DNA of 64,000 nt from Anastatus disparis (taxonomy: Eukaryota; Arthropoda; Insecta; Hymenoptera; Eupelmidae): positions 1,234,001 through 1,298,000 of the forward strand of contig JAFFSR010000317.1 in NCBI GenBank assembly GCA_017163975.1, in the 5' to 3' direction. The notes under the pieces were generated by a model. The model had not been told where the DNA came from. It worked only from the letters and a program-made list of their open reading frames with translations, and made no database searches. The position numbers and the translations under genes were made by a program. This document shows, piece after piece, positions 22,640 to 33,595 of the stretch (position 1 is the stretch's first letter; the number at the start of each line of letters is the position of its first letter).

Positions 22640-22990
22640 TGAAGCCTTGTCTTTACTTGGTACGCGACCGGTCACTTTTGTCGGCGGGATCCAAGCAACA
22701 TTTGCTTGGGTCTGCAACAATTGTAACTTAACAGCTGATTGTCTGAGTCTGTAAAGTGTAAGCAATTGCACAGTCAAGCAAACTTTGCTTATTTTTATTT
22801 TCAGTGAAGCCTTTATTCAGCAGAAACAGGTTCTGCTCAATACAACGGACGGCTCGTTGCAATCAGAAGCAACACCTTTGTTACCTTGTTAGCCATCAAG
22901 AAGCCTTTGTTCAGCAGAAACAGGTTCTGCTCAATGTAACGAACGGCTCGTTCTGATCAAACACCTTTGTTAAATTGTTGACCGCGGCCC
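22640..22990 (+). repeat. Dispersed repeat with acceptor-like tract and two 90-bp tandem units
   Basis: It contains the inverted counterpart of 2145-2390, then TTATTTTTATTTTCAG followed by GAAGCCTTTATTCAGCAGAA. The unit from GAAGCCTTT to about 22895 repeats with changes at about 22900-22980. Each has an AGCAGAA-ACAGG-TTCTGCT hairpin. The same acceptor-like tract plus GAAGCC start occurs in the tail of the hAT frame at about 16930-16978. Confidence 0.7.
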
Positions 22991-23471
22991 TGTCATTACG
23001 CGAGCTCATAGCTCCATGTGACAGCATAACATTTCTTTTCTTGCTTTTCTTAGCGTGCGTGCGTACAGTTCAAACGTCGCGTTAAATAGTGTGTAATTTT
23101 ATGGGTCAATAAATCAAGGGTTTTTGTGCCGAAAGGCTTTTTCCCTTTACATCAGTGTTTTTATTGAGTGAATCCTTTATACTAATAACAAAATATTACA
23201 AATTTAAAAGTTCAAATAACGAATTCATTCAAACAAATGCAACTGCAACCGCAAGGTTAATTGCATTTGACTTATTAAAATCTTTTTCTTTATTTATTCA
23301 AGTGCTAGTTTTATTAGCTAAATTTTGCAATAAGTTAAGTGGTAATATCAATCAAGTAAATTCAGTGTAAAAATTAAATGTTAAATTCAATTAGATAAAT
23401 TCATAAGGGTAAAAGTGAAATTAAATTCTAGTTTTTTTTTGTGTGTCATAAAAGGTCAAATTCATTCAAAT
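22991..23471. other. Unassigned sequence, possible LTR or UTR
   Basis: Slightly less AT-rich to about 23150, with GGTCAATAAATCAAGGG (an AATAAA signal). No gene is recognised; the 71-codon frame at 23155-23370 has no familiar motif. Confidence 0.35.
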
Positions 23472-23859
23472 TAAGAGGAGGTCACGTATCTCTGTCCTTT
23501 TCTAATCAAAGAATTGAGTTTTTTACAGAAACTAATAACTTTAGCAAAAAATGAAGAGAAAACCGCATCTCGTAATAAAAAAAGCAATATTTTCTTTTAT
23601 AAGAAAGAATTAATTCAATTGCTTCGTTTTCAAGAAAACCTTGAAAAACTTAAATCATAGAGGTTAGGGTGGACAATTTGGTTTTTCAAGGTTTTCTTGA
23701 AAACGAAGCAATAAAATTAATTTTTTCTTATCAAAGAAAATATTGCTTTTTTTGATACAAGATGCGGCTTTCTCTTCATTTTTTGATAAAGTTATTAGTT
23801 TTTGTAAAAAAATCATTTCTTTGATTAGAAAAGGACAGAGATACGTGACCTCCTCTTAA
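23472..23859. mobile_element. TTAA foldback MITE, copy B
   Basis: TTAA at 23472-23475 and 23856-23859 enclose 380 bp. Arms starting GAGGAGGTCACGTATCTCTG are about 175 bp and highly complementary. The loop is AGAGGTTAGGGTGGACA-like. It has the cleanest tips of the three copies. Confidence 0.93.
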
Positions 23860-24229
23860 TTCAATAAAATATCATAATCAGAAAATTCAAAAGGAAAAAG
23901 AACAGGTCTTTTTCTTTCTAAAACATCCAACAAATTTTAAAATAAAATTCGTTGAAAAAGATCACGCATCTTTTCATGCTGCCTCCTTGAAAGGTCTAAA
24001 CTCACGACCCCCTGGTTTATAAAAAGTCATAACCGCTACAGCGTTCGACAAACAAAGCGAATTCTCAGAAAATCAAAACAAGCGCCGGCTGGCAAGCAAT
24101 AGCTATAGATATAAAAACCACAGAGCAACGCTATACCCAACGAAGGAGAGCTTCAACACAGGGACTTCTAAGAAAATAAGATAAGTACTTTATACAGTAT
24201 ATAAGGTAACATTATAATATTTTCTCAAC

Positions 24230-25560
24230 TTCAAAAATCATTTTAAATTAATACAAAATTAAAAATTTCATTCAATTCAAATTTGAAATTCATAAATCAT
24301 TTTATTTCGAAATTTTTATTGTCTAAAATGGAAAACGTTTTTTGTTCATTCTACGAATCGAACAACTTTCATACATTAAAAGTTTATTGAATTCTATCCT
24401 TCAAAGATAACTTAACTTAAAATTTAACAATTAATTTAAATTTTTATTTAAAATTTCATTTTTTGAAAGACTTTACATTTAAGTTGAAATTTTATTTTCA
24501 TTTTTTGAAAAAAAAACTTAGTTTCTAGGAAATATCAGTGCATGAGTTCAAATTAAAATTGAAATTTATTTTTACAAAAATTCAAAATCTTATTTCGCAT
24601 TTTTCTAGAAAATTCAATACAGTCTAAAATTTGACCTTTAGAAAGTTACATTGTTCAAACCAAAATTTAGCATTCAAATAAAATGTTCATTTTTAGAAAA
24701 TCTTATACAAATTAAAATTCTATTACAATTCAACGTTAAATTAAAATTTTGTTTATTGAACAAATCTCATACAATTTAAAAATTTACTTTTTGAAAATTA
24801 CATTTCAAAATTTTGCCTTTTGAAAATTACATTTAATTTAGAAATTCATTTTCAGAAATTTTTTCTTTTTATGAATTAAAGATTTTAACATTATAAAAAC
24901 TTAGTTTATAAATTTTCCTTTTCTTTTTGAAAATTTAACAGCGAAATAGAATTTAGAAATTTTATTTTTGCAAAACACAAAAAATTCTTTGTCTTACAAA
25001 GCAAACATTTTTTTAAGTTGAAACCACGTGCTTGCTTTGAGATAGAAAATTGTGCTTTACGATTTTACGAAAGTAAGACGTAGCAACTAAAAAATATTTT
25101 AAGGTAAATTTTATGAAAGATTAAGTTGTGTAGCAATAATTTCCTAGCTTGAGGGAGATTACGTTAATTATATATTATATAAATTCATCAATTTGCGAAA
25201 GGACCAGCGAATTGAGAAATTTAACGGTTTTAATGAATTTAAAATTTACATAAAATTTTGAACCATTTTCTTTACATTTATTATTTACTTCAATTTTGTT
25301 TTATAAATTAATTTATTGTTTCATTTGCTTTTATTTTTCAATCAATTCATTGTATTTATTTGATTGAATTTAATTTTTCGCATTAATTTTTCAAGATTTA
25401 AATTTAAATTTGAATTTAACAACATTTTTACTTATAATCGTTTTGTATTTCTTAACATTTACTTTCAATTTTTACAATTTGAGTCAATTAATTCAATTCA
25501 TTTCATTTTGAATCAAGATTTTAAATAAATTCTTTTTATTTTTTTTTTTGAACATTAGAT
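24230..25560. other. AT-rich sequence, no gene seen
   Basis: Dominated by AAATTTTGAAAA/TTCAAAATTT words. No open frame or defined repeat. Confidence 0.5.
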
Positions 25561-25612
25561 AGTTCGAAAATTGACGCTGTTGCCTAAGCCGCGCCATTCA
25601 TGAGGGGGTTTC

Positions 25613-26267
25613 ATAGCGCCTAGTGATGGGATTATTTTCGGATTTTATGACTATTCGAATTATTCGAATAAGCGGATAATACTATCCATGATAAAATAAT
25701 CCGGATAGTCAAAAAATATTCGAATAATCAAAAAGCATTCGGATAATCGGAAAATATTCGGATAATAATTTTAATCGAATAATTCAATTGTGTGTGTGCG
25801 AGTGCGTGCGTAAGCGTGTATGCCTGTGTGTGCGTGCGTGTGCGAGTGCGGATGCGGGTGCGGCTGCGGATGCGGATCCGCATACGCACCCGCACCCGCA
25901 TCCGCACCCGTACCCGCACCTGCATCCGCATCCGTATCCGCATCCGCACCCGCACCCGCATCCCCACCCGCAGCCGCATCCGCACCTGCACCCACACCTG
26001 CACACAAGCACACACAGTGTGTGGTTGTGTGGTTGTGTGAGTATGTGGTTGTGTGGGTGAGAAGATGTGTGGATGTGTGTACCGTTAATTCTTTGAAGTT
26101 CGAATAATTAGACTCGATTATTTATTATTCGAATAGTCATTAATCGAATACTGATTATTCGAATAAAAAATCGGAATAGTCACTATCCGGATTACAGATA
26201 CCTTTCGAATAAAAGAATTCATTATTCGAATAATTTTTATCCGGATAGTCCCACCCCTAATTGCGCC
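25613..26267. mobile_element. hAT-type MITE with 8-bp target duplication and GC-rich core
   Basis: TAGTGATGGG starts at 25621. The right end CCCACCCCTA ends at 26259. The flanks are ATAGCGCC (25613-25620) and ATTGCGCC (26260-26267), an 8-bp duplication with one mismatch as expected for hAT. Subterminal regions carry many ATTCGAATAA and CGGATA words, candidate transposase-binding repeats. The core (25786-26085) is a GC-rich hexamer array. Confidence 0.9.
25786..26085. repeat. GC-rich (GTGCGG/CCGCAC)n low-complexity array
   Basis: It runs from a GTGTGTGC tract through GCGGATGCGG to the self-complementary GCGGATCCGC and then CCGCACCCGCAT units, ending in GTGTGGTT repeats. The array lacks stops, so overlapping open frames exist on both strands; none is a gene. 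Confidence 0.93.
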
Positions 26268-26440
26268 AGTAGTGACGGAATTCTCTTCGTGAAAGTAAGA
26301 GCACACGCAAGGCGAAGGATCAGCAAAAAATTTGTTTTTCTTAAACAGCGGGCAGGTAGCAAGGTTTAGTCAAAACAACATAGTTGTACATTTTTAACAA
26401 TTATTATTTAAACTTTTATTAAGTTTTTTATACATTCAAA

Positions 26441-27281
26441 ATGGGTGAGCCAAACTTAATAATTCTTATCAATGCAAAGGTAGGATTCTTTAAAAAGCAA
26501 ATACAAGCGCTGCAAACGTACATATCAAATCTTGATGCAGAGTTAGAAAACATAAAAGCACGTTTAGCACATTTATCCGACCTGCATAAAGATGCATATC
26601 AATTAAAAATCAAAGCAACAATTGCAAAACTCGACGACGAGATAATAAATTAACTTGATGAATTAGAAATAGCTTATTTCTCAACAACAGCTTCAGCTAT
26701 GAAGCTGTGTAAACCTAACGAACCAATACCCGTTGCTAGTTCAACATTAAATACTTCTAACACCACTCTGACACAAAGTCACACTTTACCGGAATTGACT
26801 GAAAGACAGGTACCAAAGTTTGATGGTAAATCAAAAGAATGGCTTACCTTCAAAAACCTTTTCATTGCACTAGTACGTTCTCGCGATGATTCAACTAATA
26901 CAGTGAAACATGCACAACTTTTAGACGCTCTTTCAGGTTCTGCTAAATTAAAGATAATAGAATTCGTGCCTAGTGAGGAAAATTATCCAAAAGCTTGGCA
27001 AATCCTTCTAGACTTTTACGATCATAAGAGAATAATTAGCAATAGGCACTTAAACGCTATTTTTAACGAATGCAACAATTGAGGGCGTGTCTTCTTTGTT
27101 AGATAAGATGTGTCAGCATCGACATATTCTAGGGCAATTAGGTGGATGTTCACTAGATAACGTAATGGTTAGGATAGCAGAAAGAAATTTATCGCCGGGA
27201 TTAAGAAGTAAATGGCAGGATAGACTTAAATTAGATGAGCTTCCTACAATAAAAGAAATGTATGCATTTTTTACAGAGTAG
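26441..27281 (+). pseudogene. Pao/BEL gag-like protein (DUF1759 type)
   Basis: The start MGEPNLIILINAKVGFFKKQ is followed by a coiled-coil-like stretch (LQTYISNLDAELENIKARL). A stop falls at about 26651, then the frame resumes through LPELTERQVPKFDGKSKEW, the hallmark F.G....W..F of DUF1759 gag, and LSGSAKLKIIEF with NYPKAWQILLDFY. Another stop falls near 27080, then GQLGGCSLDNVMVRIAERNL. This is the capsid/nucleocapsid precursor of BEL elements. Two stops and one frameshift make it inactive. Codons are AT-rich like the surroundings. Confidence 0.85.
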
Positions 27282-27344
27282 CATCTTTAAGCGTCAATCA
27301 CTTGAAGACACAAAGAGACACGAAAATACAAATAAGCGAACCCA

Positions 27345-28020
27345 GAGATTTTAGATAGGATTGATAAAAGAATTTTTGATTTAGATTATATGGTAACAAA
27401 TAACCCTGTTCTAAAAACATTAGGTATAGTATAGGACTCAGACCTTGATAATTTAAAATACACAGTAGAGACAATCAAACTTGTTGAAACATCAACAAAA
27501 CGTACAATCTTGTCAGAAGTTTCAAAGATTTACGATCCTTTAGGTCTGCTTGGTTTAGTCCTTTTGTATGCTAAGGTGCTAATACAAGGCTGTTGGAAGG
27601 TGAAGGTTACCTGGGACGAGGCGTTACCTCAAAGCATTCATACAAAGTGGAAGGATCTGGTAGAACAACTCTGTAGCTTAGAAAAACCTTCTTTTCTTAG
27701 GAAACTTTTAGTTACAGGTGCAGTCTAAGTGGAACTACATGGATTTTGCGATGCTTCTATTCAGGGCCATGGTGCTTGCATGAATTTTAAATCTATTGAT
27801 CCACAAGGTCGAGTTTTAGTTAATCTTATTTGTAGTAAATCTCGAGTTGCACCGTTAAAGGTCATTTCGATACCTCTGCGCTGCCTCAATTCTAAAAAGG
27901 TTATATGTTGAGGTGAGAAGCTTGATTGAATTTTATATAGATAAAGTCATTTTATGGTCTAAATTAACAATTGTATTATCTTAGTTAAAAAAGGCTCCTC
28001 ACCTTCTTAAACCTTTTGAA
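27345..28020 (+). pseudogene. Pao/BEL reverse transcriptase C-terminal fragment
   Basis: It reads NNPVLKTLGIV, then TKRTILSEVSKIYDPLGLLG (the conserved R.ILS..S..FDPLG of BEL polymerases), LIQGCWKVKVTWDEALP and, after a stop at 27726, ELHGFCDASIQGHGACMNF (the H.F.DAS of the RNase H-like region) and SRVAPLK. A trace of PHLLKPFEANRV follows near 28000. Protease, the RT palm and integrase are missing. The junction with gag is near 27340, an internal deletion of several kilobases relative to a full BEL element. Confidence 0.87.
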
Positions 28021-28083
28021 GCAAATAGGGTCATCCAACAAATTTTAAAATAAAATTCGTTGGAAAAGACCACGCGTCTTTTT

Positions 28084-28700
28084 ATATGTTATACATTAAG
28101 TAAAAATATTATGTTATATGTTTCTAATATCTTGTACCCAATTTTATTTCTAAAAATGTAATTTTACATTTATTTGTTTATCCATACAAAAGACAAGACA
28201 TACAGTCTTGAGAAACGACTTTCCACACCACCTTACATTTCAAACTGTAGTTAATATGAATTGATTCTAATATAAATTCAACGATTTTTAAATATAATTT
28301 TTAATTTAACTAATGCATTTTAATTGTGTGAAATATGGAGGTACCGTTACGGGGCGTTAGATTTTTTGATTAGTGGAAACCCTTGCCAGTACCCCTCAAA
28401 ACCACTTTGTTTTATAGATCATATGATATCATATTATATATTTATAATATAATTCATTTTATGTATTGTATCTGAATAAAAATATTGATATTGTACGAAA
28501 TATGAATAAAAAAATAACTTATTATTAATTAAATGATATTAATGATCAAAGTTATAATAAATTTAAAATCATAAAAAAATTTTAAAATAATTACTTTTGA
28601 GAAAAATTTTGTTGATGTTATGTTTGATATATCATAATGTTCATTTATGTCTTACAATTTATAAGATTATACTTATTACTTATTATATTTTTATTATACT
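28084..28700 (+). mobile_element. Helitron 5'-region fragment, plus orientation
   Basis: The CTTTCCACACCACCTTACAT block (about 28217) and the block from GGTACCGTTACGGGGCG to AACCCTTGCCAGT (about 28340-28415) are shared with 29115-29360. In reverse they match parts of 33040-33245 and 39898-39962. These blocks lie on the 5' side of Helitrons B and C, so this is probably a solo 5' fragment of that family. No coding sequence. Confidence 0.6.
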
Positions 28701-28702
28701 TA

Positions 28703-28800
28703 TTACTTTAATATTAAAAAATAAGTGACGTAATCATTATTAATATTCATAAGATCATTAAATCATTACAATATTCTCATTATTTTAATTTATATATATA
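28703..28800. repeat. 98-bp direct repeat R1 next to the Helitron B 3' end
   Basis: The segment from TTACTTTAATATTAAAAAAT to CATTATTTTAATTTATATAT recurs at 33849-33944 with only about one substitution before the TA tract. Confidence 0.9.
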
Positions 28801-29024
28801 TATATATACTAGGGGGGGTACCCCCCTGCTCGCGCTGCTCGCCAACCCCCAGTTATGCTATAAATATAATTATATATTAAACATTTATTATTAATATTAT
28901 ATTATATAATGTAATATTATTTAATTTATTATATAATATAATTTTTATCTAAACTCTAAATAAATATTTTTACTATTTCTATTAATATTAATTATTTATG
29001 TTACTTTATATAAAAATACCTCAA

Positions 29025-29560
29025 CACTATTTTGTTCATTATATTTCAAAAAGAAGAGATATATATAATTATTATTAATTCATTATTTTTTTATTTTTAT
29101 AAAAAAAGAAGAGATATATAGTGTTGAGGTTCGGCTTTCCACACCACCTTACATTTCAAACCTTTATCAATATAACTTATAAATTTTTTTTTTTTAAATC
29201 AATATTAATTTTGAATAAATTTGTAAAATTTTTTTGTTAATATAATTATATAATATATGAAGTTTTAAAAAAGGTGTGTAACATAGAGGTACCTTGATGG
29301 CGCGTTAGATTTTTTGATTAGTGGAAACCCTCGCCAGTAGCCCTAAAAACCACTTAGTCTTATAAAATATATTTTATTTTAAATATTTATAATATATTTA
29401 ATTATATGTAGTATAACTTAAAAATAGTGTTATTATTGTTATGATATTAATGATCATTAGTTTAAAATATATTGAAAATTTTGTTGATAATTTAGTATAT
29501 TATTTGATATATCGTAATGATTTTGAGTTTTATAAGATTTATAGGATTATTTTGTTATAA
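29025..29560 (+). mobile_element. Helitron 5'-region fragment inside Helitron B
   Basis: It opens with a 110-bp segment bounded by CCTCAACACTAT and TATAGTGTTGAGG (29028-29130). CTTTCCACACCACCTTACAT and the GGTACCTTGATGGCGCGTTAGA block (to about 29360) follow. The same order occurs in reverse at 33352-33040. Non-coding. Confidence 0.65.
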
Positions 29561-29993
29561 TTCCTTTTTTATATCTTTTTCTCATTTTAAACATTTTATG
29601 AGATATATCAAAAATTCATACTAAAATTTATAAATTTATTATGATATTGTAAATGAAATTATTACATGATCATTATATCATATTTTATTTAAAATTTAGT
29701 TATTTATATAACAAATAAATAAATAAAATAATTTTAAATTATTTTATACTTACTTATACTATATTTACCTGTATAAAAGTTATGAATATGAATTTTTATT
29801 TATTGTTGTTATTAGTTAAATTATTTATTTATTAAAATTTCGTTTTATAAATTTTAAATAATCATAACTTTTAAATATTTTAGTTAATTTTTAAATATTC
29901 TAATTTTTTTTGTTTTTAATAATATTAATAATTTAAAAATTTTTTTTAAATTTATTATTATATATTTAAATATTTATGATTTATTTTAATTTT

Positions 29994-30446
29994 TCATATT
30001 TTATTAATAATATTAGCTAATCTTAATAAATAATTAAAATAAATTTCATGACTTTGATTAAAGTAATATTCTGCTATTGGTTCGCTTATATTTATTTTAT
30101 ATTTTATAATTTCATTCGCATAATATTTATAATACTCTGGTACTTCATTCCAATTTTTAAATTCAAATTGTTCATTATTTTCCTCTATATACGAATTAAT
30201 AATATTATTTAATTTAGAAATTATTGTATTGCTTATTGAACTATTATTATCTAGACTTTCTAAATAATATTCATATTCTTCTTGGAAATTTAAATGTTCT
30301 TCAATTTGATCATTTAAATTTTCCATCAATTGTTGATCATTGACATTGTTAATTTCAACATAATGACCTTCTATTGGATCCCATTCAATCATTTGTTGAT
30401 CATTAACATTGTCAATTTCAACATCATTAATTGAATTCCATTCCAT
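29994..30446 (-). CDS. Small acidic Asn/Glu-rich ORF of Helitron B, function unknown
   Basis: 150 codons, intact, lying 150 bp downstream of the helicase stop on the same strand. The N-terminus carries two direct repeats of NVNDQQ-type sequence (VEIDNVNDQQMIE and VEINNVNDQQLME). The middle is Glu/Tyr-rich (EEYEYYLESL). The C-terminus reads EPIAEYYFNQSHEIYFNYLL then RLANIINKI. A degenerate homologue with the same order and C-terminal motif lies in Helitron C (34032-34445), so it is a family gene and not chance. I do not recognise the family. No signal peptide or membrane segment is evident. Confidence 0.6.
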   Translation of the reverse strand: MEWNSINDVEIDNVNDQQMIEWDPIEGHYVEINNVNDQQLMENLNDQIEEHLNFQEEYEYYLESLDNNSSISNTIISKLNNIINSYIEENNEQFEFKNWNEVPEYYKYYANEIIKYKINISEPIAEYYFNQSHEIYFNYLLRLANIINKI

Positions 30447-30592
30447 TATGTTTTTTATTTATATATTATTAAAAATTTTTAATGTTTATAATTAATATAA
30501 ATATAACCTGAAAAAAATAAAGTTTAATTAATAAAATAATTTATAAAAAATTTATTTAAATAACATTAAATTTTTGTTAAATTATAATAAAA

Positions 30593-33040
30593 TTATTTTT
30601 CTAATATTTCTTTCCAAACTATGTTAGGTATAATATCTTTGTTTTCCGATTCATTTTGAATATATATTTTATTTACATTTTTATAACGTGAAAGAGCAAC
30701 ATATAATTGCCCGTGAGAAAATAAAGGTTTTTTGATGAATATTCCTATATTTTCGAAACTTTGGCCTTGAGATTTATTAATTGTTATAGCAAAAGCTAAT
30801 ATAACAGGAAATTGTTTTCTATATAAAATAAATGGTAAAGATGATGATTCATTAGTGTTTAATGTAATACGTGGTATAAAAACTTTATTTCCTTTATTTT
30901 CTCCAGTAATTATTTGTGCTTCTATGTTATATTTGAATAATTTAGTTATTTTTAATCGCGTTCCATTACATAATCCATTTTTATACTTAAATTTCGAATT
31001 AACATAATTATGGTATTTACTTTTAATTTCAGTTCGTGTGGAGGTAATCCTTCTCTTATGTTATTTAACATTTCTATTGGATAATTCAAATGAATATTAT
31101 CATCCGTTTGATCTACACCTTTGTATGTTGCATAGTCAATGCTATAATAAGTTTTTGTTTCATTCTTAATTAATTTTAAAATTCTGTTATTTAAAATATT
31201 TACATCTTCATTATGTGTACTCAAAATGACATTTTTTGAAAAACAATAATTTTCGTTAATGTTTTTATAAATTTTGGCACAGACGTCATTAGTTTTCCAT
31301 TCTTCTGGAATAATAAATGGATTAATGTTTCCTTCTCCTATATTTAATAAAAATAAAGAGAAACTGTCATTATTAGATCTTATGTTTTTTTTTAATTTAA
31401 AAATATGAAATAAGGGCCAAAGATTTGAATATTTTATAGTCTCTTCAATTATAGTATTTCTTCTTCCATATTTTAATACTGGTAGAATTTGTCGAAAATC
31501 TCCACCTAAAATAATTATTTTTCCACCAAAACTTTTATCATTATGACAAACATCTTTTAAAGTTTTGTCTACGATTTCTAAAGCTTTTTTAGGAATCATA
31601 GATGCTTCATCCCATATAGTTATATCTGTTTCTCTTAATTTTTTTTTATCTGAATTAAATTTTAAAAATGCGCTTTCAATGTTATTTAAATCCAATGGTA
31701 ATCTAAAAGTTCTGTGACTTGTTAAACCTTTAGGTAATAAAATTGAAGCTATTCCGGTCCAAGCCATCGATAAAAATTTTTTTTTAATGCTTATATAATA
31801 ATATAATAATGTTTTGTATAAGAAAGTTTTTCCGGAACCTCCTGGTCCATCTATGAAAAATATTTTTTGTTTATTATTTATTATTTTTTCAAAAATTTGT
31901 TTTTGATCATTATTTAATTGTTTATACATTTTATCAAATTTTTTTTTACTAAAATTTATAATTTCATCATTAATTTCTTCATTTTCTTCAATGTATGTTT
32001 TATTTGGTTCTGGTAAACCAAAATTTTCACATGACATATCTTCTAAATTTAATATTTGATTAATATGTGATAAAGCTTTATTTTCTTTATTATCTTTAAA
32101 ATCTTCTGTAAAAAATTTTTTATATTTGTTCCAAATAATTTTACCTTGAATATTTTCATATAAAAAACATGCAAAAAATTTACGTAGTTGTATTGGTAAC
32201 ATAACTTGACATGCTTCTTCAAAAATATAATAAATTTCATTTTCGTGCTCAATTAAATTCATTGCTAAAGCTGTTTCTTTATAAGTATTATAAGTAATAT
32301 TTTCGTGAGTTCGTAAATCTGTATAAGATGTTGCACCTTTTATTCTATTTAATATTAATTTTAAAAAAAAACGTTCACTATCTTTAGGAGATACTACATT
32401 TAATCTACCAATAGCTATGTTTTTTCTATTTTTTGATCGTTTTATCCAAGATTTTGTGTTAGAATTGAAAATATAATATTGTGGTATGTTAACATATTTA
32501 ATTTTTTTAGCAAAATCATCTTTTTTATTCAAAGTAAACCATGCGGTTAACGTTGTTTCGTATTTATTTAATGCTGAATCTATATCATTTTCATTAAAAA
32601 TTATTTTTTGTTGATTTTCTGTATGAATACTTAATCTTATTACAGAATGACTTCTGCCACATAATGGTAATTCTTGTAATCTCCATGCTGCTTCCATTGG
32701 ACTTAAGTATCTACCATCTATATATTGTGTTATTTCATCATATACTTCTTCTTCATTTTCTTTTATTTTATTTTCTTTTATTTTGCAATATGCTTTATCT
32801 ACTTCTTTATAAATATAGTCGTAAATATATTTAATACTTTGTATTGACATACAAAGTTCAGTATTAATATGAGCAGCATATTTTGCTAATAAAAAACTAT
32901 TGTAAGGAATTACCATTGAATTATCAACTTTTATAATTTTTTTGTTATTTTTAAAATTGTAGATATAATTATCAGAAATATTATTTCGTCGTTTGTATTG
33001 TGGATATTTATTTTCTTCAATTTTAGTACATTCAGTAAAT
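30593..33040 (-). pseudogene. Helitron B Pif1-like DNA helicase, one frameshift, truncated Rep end
   Basis: Reading starts within a Rep-proximal segment (NKYPQYKRRNN) and continues from MVIPYNSFLLAKYAAHINTE through SPMEAAWRLQELPLCGRSHS, VVSPKDSERFFLKLILNRIK and GATSYTDLRTHE. Walker A IDGPGGSGKTFLY is intact near 31845. AWTGIASILLPKG follows, then Walker B ITIWDEASMIPK and IILGGDFRQILPVL. A single frameshift in an A run near 30980 moves the end into another frame. That frame continues NGLCNGTRLKITKLF, VILAFAITINKSQGQSFENI (motif V) and SHGQLYVALSRYKNV (motif VI), stopping at 30593-30595. All ATPase motifs are present; only the frameshift and the missing Rep domain spoil it. The 654-codon part is 30952-32916. 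Confidence 0.9.
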
Positions 33041-33229
33041 GGTTATTTCAGTAAATAACGGTACCACTATATTATACACCTTTTTCTATTCAATAAATAA
33101 ATATAAATAGTTATTAATCTTGAAAGTTATATAAATTTAAACATAAATATTAATATCAATTAATTTTAAAAGTTGTATAAATCAATACTATTAAAGGTTT
33201 ATAATGTAAGGTGGTGTGGAAATCTGAAT

Positions 33230-33352
33230 CCTCAACACTATATGCTTATTTTTATTTTAATACAATAAAATATTTATAATATGAATAAATTATTAAAAAT
33301 CATTATGTTTTCAACAAATGAATTAATTATAGTGTTGAGGAATTGTAATAGA
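33230..33352. repeat. Segment bounded by CCTCAACACTATA inverted repeats
   Basis: CCTCAACACTATA near 33231 and TATAGTGTTGAGG near 33340 bound about 120 bp. A second segment of similar size with the same ends lies at about 29028-29130. Both sit at the outer side of the Helitron 5' region, so it may be a MITE or part of the Helitron end. Confidence 0.7.
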
Positions 33353-33595
33353 ATTAATTTAAATTTATATTTATTAATTTCAGATAAACTATGTAAAAAA
33401 TGGTAATAAGATATCTGATGAGGCACATGTTTTTCATTTTCAATATTATAAATTGTAATTTTATGCAACTACTTTCGAGTTTTCAACAAAAAAAAAATTA
33501 AAATTTTTATATTTTTATGTAATATTATACATAAATAAAATATAATAAAAAAATATAAAACTATATTATGCAGTATTTGATGGTTCTAAAAAGTT
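33353..33595. other. AT-rich sequence
   Basis: No gene; A-rich and T-rich runs only. Confidence 0.5.

Larger units (their letters stand above)
23926..28083 (+). mobile_element. Pao/BEL LTR retrotransposon, internally deleted
   Basis: Coding remnants run gag (26441-27281) and then directly the end of reverse transcriptase (27345-28020) on the plus strand. A block starting CATCCAACAAATTTTAAAAT occurs at 23926 and again at 28031 (about 48 bp, few differences). It may be the remains of LTRs or a duplicated coding fragment. A TATA-like GATATAAAAAC near 24110 suits an LTR promoter. Between about 24230 and 25560 the sequence is very AT-rich and non-coding. A hAT MITE sits at 25613-26267 in the leader. 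The true boundaries are uncertain. Confidence 0.65.
28809..33352 (-). mobile_element. Helitron B, nearly intact helicase, Rep deleted
   Basis: The 3' terminus at 28809 (minus strand) is a hairpin GGGGGGTACCCCCC followed by CTAG and T. Upstream come a small ORF (29994-30446), a Pif1-like helicase (30593-33040) and, in place of Rep, a 5'-region sequence (33050-33245) with CCACACCACCTTACAT. So the 5' leader is joined directly to the Rep/helicase junction: a deletion derivative without HUH endonuclease that would need Rep in trans. A plus-strand Helitron fragment (29025-29560) lies between the small ORF and the 3' end. Confidence 0.8.

Noticed and set aside
25728..26107. Several overlapping 75-95-codon frames on both strands
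   Set aside because: All arise from a stop-free GC-rich hexamer array inside a MITE.
30593..33040. Host PIF1 helicase gene
   Set aside because: Helitron-specific helicase motifs, a Helitron 3' hairpin plus CTAG, and a degenerate second copy nearby show that it belongs to a transposon.
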